A stretch of DNA of 35,082 nucleotides from Candidatus Babeliales bacterium (lineage in GTDB: Bacteria > Babelota > Babeliae > Babelales > Vermiphilaceae): the NCBI GenBank assembly GCA_035455925.1, contig DATIEE010000007.1, positions 1 to 35,082 on the forward strand, in the 5' to 3' direction. Each line of letters begins with the position of its first letter. The stretch's first letter is position 1. The translations under genes and the position numbers were made by a program. This document shows, piece by piece, positions 1 through 7,713 of this stretch. The notes beneath the pieces are model-generated. The model saw nothing but the letters and a program-made list of their open reading frames with translations. It was not told the DNA's origin and made no database searches.

Positions 1-10
1 ACAGATAAAA

Positions 11-985
11 ATGAAAAAAAAAAAAATAGAAATATATTCTGGATTAACATCTTTTAAAATATCATATGACAGAAAAATAAAATTCCTAAAGTTTGAAGAT
101 TACTTTCAACTAACAGGTGAACAGGCACTTAAACAAGGAGGAGCTAATGTAGATTGGTATTTTTTGTCATGTTTAGAAAACAATAATAATGTCTTAGCAA
201 GAAAAATATTTTCAATGCATAAGGATTATGATTATTTTAATTCTGCATCTTTTAAAATGCTTCAACCTATTTGTAAGTGTAATGATTTTAATTTATTATA
301 TGATTTTTTATTGAATGTAAATGGTGGTATTAATTTTCAAGACGAATGTAAAAAAACAGCTCTTGAGTATGCATGTGAATATAACAACCTTAAGTTAGTA
401 AAATTTTTAATAAAAGAAGGAGCTGCTATTGGTCCTTTTATTTTCCATCGAGCGTGTCAGTATGGTTCAATTGAGTTGGTGAATTTTTTATTTCCCTATA
501 TAAAAAATATTAATATTATTGATCAGTATGGACGTACGCCAATTGATCATGCCTGCGCAAACAGTAAGGAAGATATAATATTATCTTTATTAAAGCATTA
601 TGATAAAAATAATATTTTAAAACAATTGTGTCTTACTGAAAATAGTTCCGTAATAATTGAGTTATTTAACAAAGAAACTTTTGATATTAATACTGTTGAT
701 CAACAGGGTAAAACATTGTTCAATTATATGTTAGCGCTGGGTAACTCCAGTGCTTTGCATGTTATCATAAAATTATTTTTAACTAAAAATAAGTATATTG
801 ATGTTTGCGAGAATCATATTAGTAAACAATCTGAATTGACGTTTTATCAAGGGTTATTAAAGCAATATCCTAACTCTTTTAGAAATATAGTGATTGATAG
901 AAGATTTTCTTTATATGATACAGTTTTTATAGTAGTAAACGTATTTATTGTAATGTATTTAGGCTTTTTACGAAATATTTTTTAA
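11..985 (+). CDS. Ankyrin-repeat protein with C-terminal membrane anchor
   Basis: Protein of 324 residues. Ankyrin-like helical repeats are visible from about residue 115 to 200 (TALEYACEYNNLKLVKFLI, then HRACQYGSIELVNFLF, then YGRTPIDHACANSKEDIILS), with weaker ones on either side. Ankyrin repeats bind other proteins; the partner cannot be predicted. No signal peptide is seen, but residues about 303-322 form a hydrophobic segment that could anchor the C-terminus in a membrane. The frame is open to the window edge and only 10 bases precede the ATG, so the true start may lie upstream. A run of 13 A directly follows the start codon. Family call is firm; function is unknown. Confidence 0.75.
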   Translation: MKKKKIEIYSGLTSFKISYDRKIKFLKFEDYFQLTGEQALKQGGANVDWYFLSCLENNNNVLARKIFSMHKDYDYFNSASFKMLQPICKCNDFNLLYDFLLNVNGGINFQDECKKTALEYACEYNNLKLVKFLIKEGAAIGPFIFHRACQYGSIELVNFLFPYIKNINIIDQYGRTPIDHACANSKEDIILSLLKHYDKNNILKQLCLTENSSVIIELFNKETFDINTVDQQGKTLFNYMLALGNSSALHVIIKLFLTKNKYIDVCENHISKQSELTFYQGLLKQYPNSFRNIVIDRRFSLYDTVFIVVNVFIVMYLGFLRNIF

Positions 986-1180
986 CTAATGATTAAAACG
1001 TTAGATATTGTTATTGGTATCATTATATAATTAATATATTAGGTATATTTTTTTCGTACTGTTAATTGAATGAAAAAGAAAAATAGCAGACAAAAAGGAC
1101 AAAATATTTTTTTATTCATAATGATAATTATATGAAATAGTATCAGAAGGAGCAATTTATCGCTTACTATAGAAACATAA

Positions 1181-1212
1181 TAAGGACTTGAAGTATGTAT
1201 TCAAAGCCCTTA
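1181..1212 (-). terminator. Possible stem-loop terminator
   Basis: An imperfect inverted repeat, TAAGGACTTGAA with TTCAAAGCCCTTA, lies just downstream of the minus-strand gene ending at 1236. On the minus strand it is followed by a moderately T-rich stretch. The stem has mismatches and the T tract is weak. Nothing else is recognised in 986-1235. Confidence 0.35.
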
Positions 1213-1235
1213 TTAAATTTTTAAATTATAAAATG

Positions 1236-1682
1236 TTATTTGTTATTTTGTTTTTTTATAAAATTTATTAATTCATTTGCCTCTTGTAATTGCATAATTT
1301 GGTGATAGGTAAGATTACCATTTCCTGCTTCAATAGCTTCAATGCAATGTGATTGATAGTATGTTAAAGATGATGATAAAACATTACAATTATAACACTC
1401 AGTTTCAGTGCTTTTTTTGCTCACAGCATCAATGTAACGGTCGATTAATTCCTTTGCTTTTGTTACATTCATTGCATGCATTGTTATTATCACAATACTT
1501 TTATTATTTCTAAAATTACTGTCATTTTCCTCATTCTTTTCCTTGTCGCAGTCATTAATTAGATTGTTTAGTGCGATTTCAGCGTATTTTTTTTTGTCTT
1601 CGAGTGTTAATTCTGCGTTAGCAGAAAAATATGAGCCAAGCATTATGATTATCAACAAAGACATTATTTTTGAACTATTCAT
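1236..1682 (-). CDS. Small secreted protein of unknown function
   Basis: Protein of 148 residues. The N-terminus has a typical Sec signal peptide: basic start, hydrophobic core LLIIIMLGSYF and an ANA-type cleavage site near residue 23. The mature part is charged, rich in Asn and Lys, and has four cysteines (one near residue 45, a CYNC pair near 96-99, one near 113) that could form disulfides outside the cytoplasm. The start has an AGGA ribosome-binding site eight bases upstream. I do not recognise the family. It is divergent from the amidase gene. Confidence 0.7.
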   Translation of the reverse strand: MNSSKIMSLLIIIMLGSYFSANAELTLEDKKKYAEIALNNLINDCDKEKNEENDSNFRNNKSIVIITMHAMNVTKAKELIDRYIDAVSKKSTETECYNCNVLSSSLTYYQSHCIEAIEAGNGNLTYHQIMQLQEANELINFIKKQNNK

Positions 1683-1708
1683 AAAAATTTCCTGTGTAAC
1701 ATGTTTTT

Positions 1709-1717
1709 ACTATACCA
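1709..1717 (-). promoter_or_regulatory. Extended -10 promoter element for the small secreted protein
   Basis: On the minus strand this reads TGGTATAGT, an extended -10 element about 26 bases before the ATG at 1682. No good -35 box is seen at the expected distance. The TGG-TA arrangement recurs upstream of dnaA and of the hydrolase at 13010. Confidence 0.4.
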
Positions 1718-1811
1718 ATAGTAGCCTTATAAATTTTACCAAATGGAATTAAGTGCGTCAAATTGATTTCATTTATGATACTTTTTTAAAAAATATAGAA
1801 ATAAAACCAAA

Positions 1812-1840
1812 TGTTAAATAATTCAATTAATTATTTAACA
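1812..1840. repeat. Perfect 12-bp inverted repeat in a divergent intergenic region
   Basis: Arms TGTTAAATAATT and AATTATTTAACA are perfectly complementary around a five-base loop. The element lies between the divergent starts at 1682 (minus) and 1948 (plus), so it is not placed as a normal terminator. It could be an operator or a hairpin in a leader RNA. No T tract follows. Confidence 0.6.
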
Positions 1841-1861
1841 TCGATATATTTTAATACATTA

Positions 1862-1891
1862 TTGACTATTTGATATTTCAAATGCTAATCT
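1862..1891 (+). promoter_or_regulatory. Promoter of the amidase gene
   Basis: TTGACT (1862-1867) and TAATCT (1886-1891) are separated by 18 bases, with a TG two bases before the -10 box (extended -10). The spacer holds a small palindrome, ATTTGA-tatt-TCAAAT (1868-1883), that could bind a regulator. The start codon is at 1948. Confidence 0.55.
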
Positions 1892-1947
1892 TTTAGCAGA
1901 AAAAGTGGTTAATTGATGAAGTAACAGTCATAGCTAAGGAGAATGAA

Positions 1948-3093
1948 ATGAGTAAAATAATAGATCAATTTTTAGTTCCGCTGTTTGTAGTAATAAGTAT
2001 ATTGTATGTATTTAACTCATTAGGCAATGATTGTATCAAGCTAAATAAAATTTATCATCATACAACTGATAATGATATGCTCTTTGAAAAGGGCAATTTG
2101 TCGTTTTATTTTTCAGGCGATCCGCAAATGCAGGAAATAAAAAATAAAGATGGCAGTAATTCATTGTCTATATTTTTTTTACCAAAGGTAATGATTAGCA
2201 AAGGAGAGTGTGAAGCAATGGTTGGTAAGCTTAATAGTTATAATGGTTGTTATAAAGTAGCGATTACAGAAACGGTAGAGCCAGCTAAAGGAATTTTATT
2301 AACTTTTAATTTTGATCATAATAAATTTGCAGTTAGCTGTGAACGATTTGATTCTATTGGGTTACAAAAAGGAATTGTGTTTAGATTGTATGATAAAGAT
2401 CTTATAAAGCGGCTTGAACAAGTTAGTAATCAGCCGGTTTTGCGTACTTTATGGCATACAGGTAAGTCGCCACGCATTGTTATTGATCCAGGACATGGCG
2501 GTTTTGATTCAGGTGCTGTAGGGTGCGGTGGTATTCAAGAAAAAAAAATTTGTTTATCGATTGGCACTATTGTTAGTAGTTTGTTAAAGGAGCATGGATG
2601 TGATGTTATTATGACTCGAAATGGTGATTTTGATAGAGCATTAGATGAGCGTACATCATATGCTAACAATAATAATGCCGATTTTTTTGTTTCTATTCAT
2701 GCGAATTATTCAACTCGTTCAGAGGTTATGGGTATCGAAACTTTTTGTTTACAGCCACATCTTTTAACACACTATTTTTCTCAGCTATCGAAAGATGAAA
2801 ATAATTTTATTAATCGGATTAGAAAGCAGCGTGCTAGTACTGCTCATACGCTAGCGCAGTCAGTGCAACAACATCTGTGTGATGCGGCCTTACATTTTAA
2901 TGATGAATTAATTAATCGTAAAGTAAAATATGCTGTTTGCCAGGTTCTGCTTGGCGCTCAAATACCGTCAATACTTATTGAAGTTGGTTTTATTTCACAT
3001 CAAAAAGAAGCTATACTATTGGCAAGCATGGAATATCAAAATAGTATTGCACACAGTATTTGCAAAGGTATTTTTGCCGCTATTCATTCTTAA
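1948..3093 (+). CDS. N-acetylmuramoyl-L-alanine amidase (Amidase_3 family)
   Basis: Zinc amidase of the AmiA/B/C type, which cuts the bond between N-acetylmuramic acid and the L-Ala of the stem peptide in the periplasm, for example in daughter-cell separation. The 381-residue protein starts with a hydrophobic export segment (about residues 8-25). An unrecognised region of about 150 residues follows, then the catalytic domain. Motifs are IVIDPGHGG near residue 177 (first zinc His), a Glu in GGIQEKK near 198, SIHAN near 249 (second zinc His) and LIEVGFISH near 344 with the catalytic Glu. An AAGGAG ribosome-binding site precedes the ATG. A cell-wall role fits murD and ftsW elsewhere in the window. 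Confidence 0.92.
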   Translation: MSKIIDQFLVPLFVVISILYVFNSLGNDCIKLNKIYHHTTDNDMLFEKGNLSFYFSGDPQMQEIKNKDGSNSLSIFFLPKVMISKGECEAMVGKLNSYNGCYKVAITETVEPAKGILLTFNFDHNKFAVSCERFDSIGLQKGIVFRLYDKDLIKRLEQVSNQPVLRTLWHTGKSPRIVIDPGHGGFDSGAVGCGGIQEKKICLSIGTIVSSLLKEHGCDVIMTRNGDFDRALDERTSYANNNNADFFVSIHANYSTRSEVMGIETFCLQPHLLTHYFSQLSKDENNFINRIRKQRASTAHTLAQSVQQHLCDAALHFNDELINRKVKYAVCQVLLGAQIPSILIEVGFISHQKEAILLASMEYQNSIAHSICKGIFAAIHS

Positions 3094-3123
3094 TTATTTT
3101 TTTGAAAAATTTTTATTTTTTCA

Positions 3124-3152
3124 TTGTTGCTTATTAAAAAAGGTGGTACGAT
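3124..3152 (+). promoter_or_regulatory. Likely dnaA promoter
   Basis: TTGTTG (3124-3129) and TACGAT (3147-3152) are separated by 17 bases, with TGG directly before the -10 box. This lies about 50 bases before the dnaA start. A reading one register downstream (TTGCTT/GATACA) is also possible. No DnaA boxes are seen between 3094 and 3202. Confidence 0.45.
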
Positions 3153-3202
3153 ACAATTTTAGTTGAAGCCTTTTTATTATATGTCTATTTTATTAGGTTA
3201 CT

Positions 3203-4630
3203 ATGGATGTAATGCATTTTATTTGGGAAGATTTTTTAAAAATTGTTAAAGAAGAGCTAGGTAGCCGTGTTGTAGAGACATGGTTTAAGGCTGTTGTAAT
3301 GACCAAGTGGGATGCAATGGAAAAAGTTATTTACTTGCAAACACCTAATGTATTTGTTTGTAATTGGCTTGAAAAAAATTATCGAAATATTTTTCAAACA
3401 CATCTCGGGCGATTGCTTAATGTTGTTGATCCAAAAGTTATATTTTTGACAGCATCTCCAAAAAAAAATGATAATCTATCTCTTACGGGTAGTGAAAAGG
3501 AGATTCGTGTTGGCGATAGTAAAAATGCAGAGATACAAACTTATCGGCCAGCCCATATAATTTCATCAGGATCAAAAAAAGAGTTAATTATTTCTAAGTT
3601 ATCTGAACGTTACGGTCATATTAATAAAAAGTATTTATTTGAAGCATTTGTTGTTGGACCCAGTAATTCTTTAGCATATGCAGCTGCATATGCGGTTGCT
3701 CAAAAAACTGGAGACCTGTATAATCCATTGTTTATTTATGGAGGGTCTGGCCTTGGAAAAACTCATTTATTGCATGCGATTGGTAATGCGATACAGGCAC
3801 ATAACAAAAAAGCTCTTGTCCTTTATCAAACAGCAGATCGATTTGTAAGTGAATTTATTAATGCGATTAGGTTTGACAAAATAGATCGTTTTCAAAAAAA
3901 ATATCAGTTAATTGATGTATTATTAATTGATGATATTCAATTTATTTCTAATAAAGAAACAACGCAAGAAGCATTTTTTCATATATTTAATTCATTATAT
4001 GATGCTCGAAAACAAATTGTATTTTCAAGTGATACGTTTCCCCAAAATATTAATGGTATTGTGGAGCGACTACGATCACGATTATCCTCAGGCATGATTG
4101 CAGATATTCATCAACCGTGTATAGAAGTTAAAACAGCTATATTAAAAAGAAAAGCTGAAGCAAGTGGAGAGATATTGAGTGATGAAGTAGCGCATTTTCT
4201 TGCATCATATGTGACTTCTAATATTAGAGAGTTAGAAGGAGCATTAATACGTGTTATGGCATTTGCACAGTTAACAAAAGAGCCAATTAGTCTAGCTTTA
4301 GTACAGAAAGTTTTTTTTCATGATGAATGTTTAGAAAAAGAGTTAGTTGATTTTAAGACAGTTATTAAGGCTGTAGTAAAACACTTTCCTTATTCATTAG
4401 ATGAACTTAGATCGGGGAATAGAAATAAAGAATTGGTGCTGGCTAGGCAAGTTACTATGTATATTATGAAAAAAAATACTGATAAATCATTGCGCGAAAT
4501 TGGTACTTATCTTGGTGATCGCAACCATACAACGGTAAAGCATGCTCTTTCAAGAATAGAATATTACATCAATGGTAATGCAAAATTACAACGACAAATT
4601 AACGCAATAGAGAAAGAGTTTGAGCGTTAA
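3203..4630 (+). CDS. dnaA: Chromosomal replication initiator DnaA
   Basis: Initiator ATPase that binds DnaA boxes at oriC and melts the origin. The 475 residues show all domains: oligomerisation domain I (about 1-80, with WFKAV), a linker, the AAA+ domain with Walker A GGSGLGKTH near residue 180 and Walker B LLIDDIQFI near 240, the arginine-finger region VERLRSRLSSG, and DNA-binding domain IV with DRNHTTVKHA near 438. Length is normal. The ribosome-binding site before the ATG is weak. dnaN is not adjacent and no cluster of DnaA boxes is seen, so this need not be the origin. The stop is one base from the stop of the convergent gene. Confidence 0.97.
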   Translation: MDVMHFIWEDFLKIVKEELGSRVVETWFKAVVMTKWDAMEKVIYLQTPNVFVCNWLEKNYRNIFQTHLGRLLNVVDPKVIFLTASPKKNDNLSLTGSEKEIRVGDSKNAEIQTYRPAHIISSGSKKELIISKLSERYGHINKKYLFEAFVVGPSNSLAYAAAYAVAQKTGDLYNPLFIYGGSGLGKTHLLHAIGNAIQAHNKKALVLYQTADRFVSEFINAIRFDKIDRFQKKYQLIDVLLIDDIQFISNKETTQEAFFHIFNSLYDARKQIVFSSDTFPQNINGIVERLRSRLSSGMIADIHQPCIEVKTAILKRKAEASGEILSDEVAHFLASYVTSNIRELEGALIRVMAFAQLTKEPISLALVQKVFFHDECLEKELVDFKTVIKAVVKHFPYSLDELRSGNRNKELVLARQVTMYIMKKNTDKSLREIGTYLGDRNHTTVKHALSRIEYYINGNAKLQRQINAIEKEFER

Positions 4631-4631
4631 T

Positions 4632-5696
4632 TTACCATTTTAATGCATAAGGGTTAATTTTACATTGAGCTTCACGACGATCGTTTTTAGTTTGTAAGAA
4701 GGCATCTTGAAAATATTTTGCCCCGAGGTAAAGATACCATTCAAGGTGATTGTTAAAAAATGGTTCTTCTTGTAATCCCACGATTGAAGGAAAATGCTCT
4801 GTATCTACTATGCTTATATAATAATCATTGATTTTTGGTTGATATTTAATAACAAAATTATCAGCGTGAGGATCAACGAATAAATGAAGATCCATACAGA
4901 GTTCCATGATTAGTTCGCTTTTTTGTTGAGATGACAAAAGTGGGGCATCTTCAGTTGTATCAATAGCATCTGCAATGATGGCATACACACTTGGCATGAG
5001 GGTTGAAATTTCTTTTTTTTCTCCACCTATATTGTATCCATTTATTTGAATAAAACGATGTTTTTTAGGAATCCAATACCATTTGCGAGGTGTTATTACC
5101 TTGTTTTTCCAGCGTGTACTATTGTCAATTTGATTTTTTACTAATTCAAGATTTCTGATGCGCGTGAGCCCTGCAATGTGACGATTCATACCTCCTGACA
5201 TATAGAAGAAGAATTGATTTTCAAATCCTTTACAATAAGGATCTATAAATGAAGTTGGCGTTTCCATAAACAACTTAAGTACAAAGGGATAATTTTTAAA
5301 TTTTAAGATAAGTAAGCCACATTGCTTTTTATGGTTAAAATTTGAATTTTTTAATATATCAAAATGCGTATATTGTCGTTTTTGTTTTTTAACCTCTTTT
5401 AATAGTTTCTCAATGATATTATTAAGAGTTTGACAATCAACAAATTCATTCTGTTTGTTAGTGTAATTAATCACATCATTTGGCAAAATATTTTTATAGA
5501 AATATTCGTGATTAAAAACAGTAAACATTGGATATGCTTTATATGCCCAATTTGTGCGTGATATTTTCTTTTTTGAATTTTTCCAACCAATTGTTATTTT
5601 TGGTATATCTTTGTCTTTTTTTCTAAAATGACTACGTCCTATGATGTCTGACGAAAAAATTAAAAAAGCAAAAATTGATATAATTACTTTTTTCAT
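4632..5696 (-). CDS. Secreted kinase-like protein
   Basis: Protein of 354 residues with a clear signal peptide (hydrophobic core about 4-19). The second half has features of a protein-kinase-like fold: Lys141 in YPFVLKLFMET could be the beta-3 lysine. DPHADNFVI (about 275-283) has the Asp-x4-Asn spacing of a catalytic loop, and IVDTEHF (about 297-301) could carry the metal-binding Asp in place of DFG. No glycine-rich loop is obvious. If active, it would phosphorylate a target outside the bacterial cytoplasm, for example in a host cell. It is convergent with dnaA with a one-base gap and divergent from the gene at 5995. The kinase assignment is inferred from motif spacing only; the exported nature is clear. 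Confidence 0.55.
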   Translation of the reverse strand: MKKVIISIFAFLIFSSDIIGRSHFRKKDKDIPKITIGWKNSKKKISRTNWAYKAYPMFTVFNHEYFYKNILPNDVINYTNKQNEFVDCQTLNNIIEKLLKEVKKQKRQYTHFDILKNSNFNHKKQCGLLILKFKNYPFVLKLFMETPTSFIDPYCKGFENQFFFYMSGGMNRHIAGLTRIRNLELVKNQIDNSTRWKNKVITPRKWYWIPKKHRFIQINGYNIGGEKKEISTLMPSVYAIIADAIDTTEDAPLLSSQQKSELIMELCMDLHLFVDPHADNFVIKYQPKINDYYISIVDTEHFPSIVGLQEEPFFNNHLEWYLYLGAKYFQDAFLQTKNDRREAQCKINPYALKW

Positions 5697-5776
5697 GATT
5701 TATATTCTTATTATTTAATTTACATTAGGTGAATATATTTATTTTAGCATAAAAAAAGAGAAAAGGCTTCTTTGGG

Positions 5777-5827
5777 ATGTTACTATTTAAATATTTTACA
5801 AACAAGAAAATATTTAAATAGTAACAT
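5777..5827. repeat. Perfect 21-bp inverted repeat between divergent genes
   Basis: Arms at 5777-5797 and 5807-5827 are exactly complementary over 21 bases with a nine-base loop (acaaacaag). The flanking genes point away from it (starts at 5696 minus and 5995 plus), so it does not sit at the end of a gene. The rest of 5697-5994 holds no gene that I can support. Confidence 0.8.
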
Positions 5828-5994
5828 ATTTTATAATTCAATTTGTATTGTTGTGTTATTGTTTGTAAATATTGCGTATAAAAATTAAGGTATGATAAGA
5901 TATTGTAAACGGAATTTGAGAGTAGTTGCAGTTAAGGATAAGGTGGGGTATGTTGGAAAAGAGAGTAGTAGGAAGATGATGACAAGGAGTAGTA

Positions 5995-6531
5995 ATGAAG
6001 CCAGAAATGATATTGTTTCGAAATCTTCAAATTGCTGATAGATTACGGCGTTTGCCCAGAAAAATGTTGCAGCTCCATGGAATGGATAATGTAACCGATT
6101 TTGTTTTGCACGAACTTTGTAGTACAAATTGTTTTAATATTCCTAAGGCAGCTTATTTTATTGATAATCCTGCCTTTAATTGTTTGAAAGGTGTGGTTGG
6201 CGTATCAGATGTTGAACTTCAAGGTATGGGCGATATCTGGGCTAGTCCTGATTATTTTATTCAAACAATATCGCAATCGCCTTTCAATCAGAAAGTGCGA
6301 TCATTTGCATGTGAAAGTCGTAAAAATCGTGGGCATTCTGAAGAGGATATGGCAAAAGTAATTGCGGATGAGCTAGGACTTAAGGATTATGGTTTTTATT
6401 CTTGGGATATGAAGCATGATAATCATGGTTTTTTAGTATGCGAAAAAAATAATAATCAAGAAATTGATCATCCACAGGAGGATGTCATGGTTGATGGACT
6501 TTGTTTATTGAGTTTTTGTCCGGTGTATTAA
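5995..6531 (+). CDS. Conserved-looking protein of unknown function
   Basis: Protein of 178 residues. No signal peptide and no membrane segment. AAGGAG lies five bases before the ATG, a strong reason to accept the gene and its start. It has scattered cysteines (LHELCSTNCFN near 41, FNCLKG near 62, FACESRK near 103) without clear metal-site spacing, and a mixed soluble composition. I do not recognise the family. It stands alone between two convergent or divergent neighbours. Its stop lies eight bases from the stop of pgk on the other strand. Confidence 0.6.
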   Translation: MKPEMILFRNLQIADRLRRLPRKMLQLHGMDNVTDFVLHELCSTNCFNIPKAAYFIDNPAFNCLKGVVGVSDVELQGMGDIWASPDYFIQTISQSPFNQKVRSFACESRKNRGHSEEDMAKVIADELGLKDYGFYSWDMKHDNHGFLVCEKNNNQEIDHPQEDVMVDGLCLLSFCPVY

Positions 6532-6545
6532 TTTTTTAATTAATA
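6526..6545. terminator. Short AT-only hairpin between convergent genes
   Basis: TATTAATT-tttt-AATTAATA spans both stop codons of the convergent genes ending at 6531 and 6540. With no G or C in the stem it would be a weak terminator at best. Confidence 0.25.
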
Positions 6546-7709
6546 TTCCTCAAAAGGGGCTAGTCCGGGTAGCGGTATATCGCTAAGATATGCTAATGCA
6601 GCTCCTCCCCCGCTGGAAAGATGACTTATTGAACGATAGTTTTTTGTGCTTAAGGCAATGTCGATAGAATCACCTCCAGCAACAACAGTCTCTGCTGAGG
6701 ATTTTGTCATTGCATCGATAATATCTTTAGCGCTTTGACGTGTTTCTGGCCTATCTGAAAATCCCATTGCGCAATTAAAAAGTATAGTTTTTGCGTTATT
6801 AATTTCTTTTGAAAAGTATTCAACGGTTTTTGGGCCAATAGATATGCCAATTAAGTTATGAGAAAATTGCGCCGCCGAAACAATTGAAAGTTTTTCATTA
6901 ATAGAGTTATGAGTAACTTGATAGTCAAGTGGGAATTGTAATGACACATTTCGTTGTTCTGCTTCTAGGATTATTTTTTTACAGAGAGAAAGTGTTGAAT
7001 TGTTAACAAGAGATTGTCCAGTTTCATGGCCCAATGATTTTAAAAATGAAAAGCAGATAGCAGGGCATAGTAAGAGTGCATCAATATTTTTTAATAAATT
7101 ATGCAGAAGAGGAATTTTATCTTCTACTTTGCCACCACCAATAATTGCGATGAACGGATGAGATGGATTGTCTTTCAGCTTATTTAATGCACGTAATTCT
7201 TTTTCTATTAAAAACCCTATACTTCGTTTGTTTTCAGAAAATTCGTATGGTAATAAAGAAGTCGAGCAGTCGCTACGATGAATTGTGCCAAATGCATCAT
7301 TAATATAATAATCTGCTGTAGATGCAAGTTGCTTTGCAAATAATGGATCTCCGTTTTTTTCACCAGGAAAGAAACGGAGATTTTCTAGAAGAATAATTTG
7401 TCTGGGCGTTACCTTCATGGTGGAAATAGTAGAAATATCTGGAATAAAAATTAGTGAATATCCATGCTTTTCAAACCATGGAAGAAGTATTTTAGTAGAA
7501 AAATTAGATTCTTTATGTATCGGTCGTCCAATATGTGTTGCTAAAACGATGCTACCTTCTTGCTTGAGAATGAAATCTATGGTTGGCAGTATACTTTTAA
7601 GGCGAAATTCATTGGTAATTATAGTATCATTTAATGTAACATTTAAATCAGCACGTACAAAAATGCGTTTATTTTTAATTATCCATTGTGTAAAAGTTGA
7701 ATGATACAT
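6540..7709 (-). CDS. pgk: Phosphoglycerate kinase
   Basis: Glycolytic enzyme transferring phosphate between 1,3-bisphosphoglycerate and ADP. Family motifs in order: FVRADLNVTLND (usual VRVDFNVP), LATHIGRP, IIGGGKVEDKIPLL (usual GGAKVSDK), the nucleotide-loop region FNCAMGFSD (usual WNGPMGVFE), then VVAGGDS and HLSSGGGAALAYL, ending LPGLAPFEE. At about 389 residues the length is normal. I chose the ATG at 7709 because AAGGA lies seven bases before it. The ATG at 7736 would overlap the upstream permease and lacks a ribosome-binding site. Four bases separate it from the permease stop, so the two are probably co-transcribed. The altered nucleotide loop is unusual. Confidence 0.93.
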   Translation of the reverse strand: MYHSTFTQWIIKNKRIFVRADLNVTLNDTIITNEFRLKSILPTIDFILKQEGSIVLATHIGRPIHKESNFSTKILLPWFEKHGYSLIFIPDISTISTMKVTPRQIILLENLRFFPGEKNGDPLFAKQLASTADYYINDAFGTIHRSDCSTSLLPYEFSENKRSIGFLIEKELRALNKLKDNPSHPFIAIIGGGKVEDKIPLLHNLLKNIDALLLCPAICFSFLKSLGHETGQSLVNNSTLSLCKKIILEAEQRNVSLQFPLDYQVTHNSINEKLSIVSAAQFSHNLIGISIGPKTVEYFSKEINNAKTILFNCAMGFSDRPETRQSAKDIIDAMTKSSAETVVAGGDSIDIALSTKNYRSISHLSSGGGAALAYLSDIPLPGLAPFEEY

Positions 7710-7713
7710 TACT

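Noticed and set aside
1543-1752. 69-residue plus-strand frame over the small secreted gene
   Set aside because: Antisense shadow of a gene that has a signal peptide and ribosome-binding site.
5885-6127. 80-residue open frame on the minus strand
   Set aside because: It lies opposite the gene at 5995, which has a strong ribosome-binding site; composition is low-complexity and there is no start signal.
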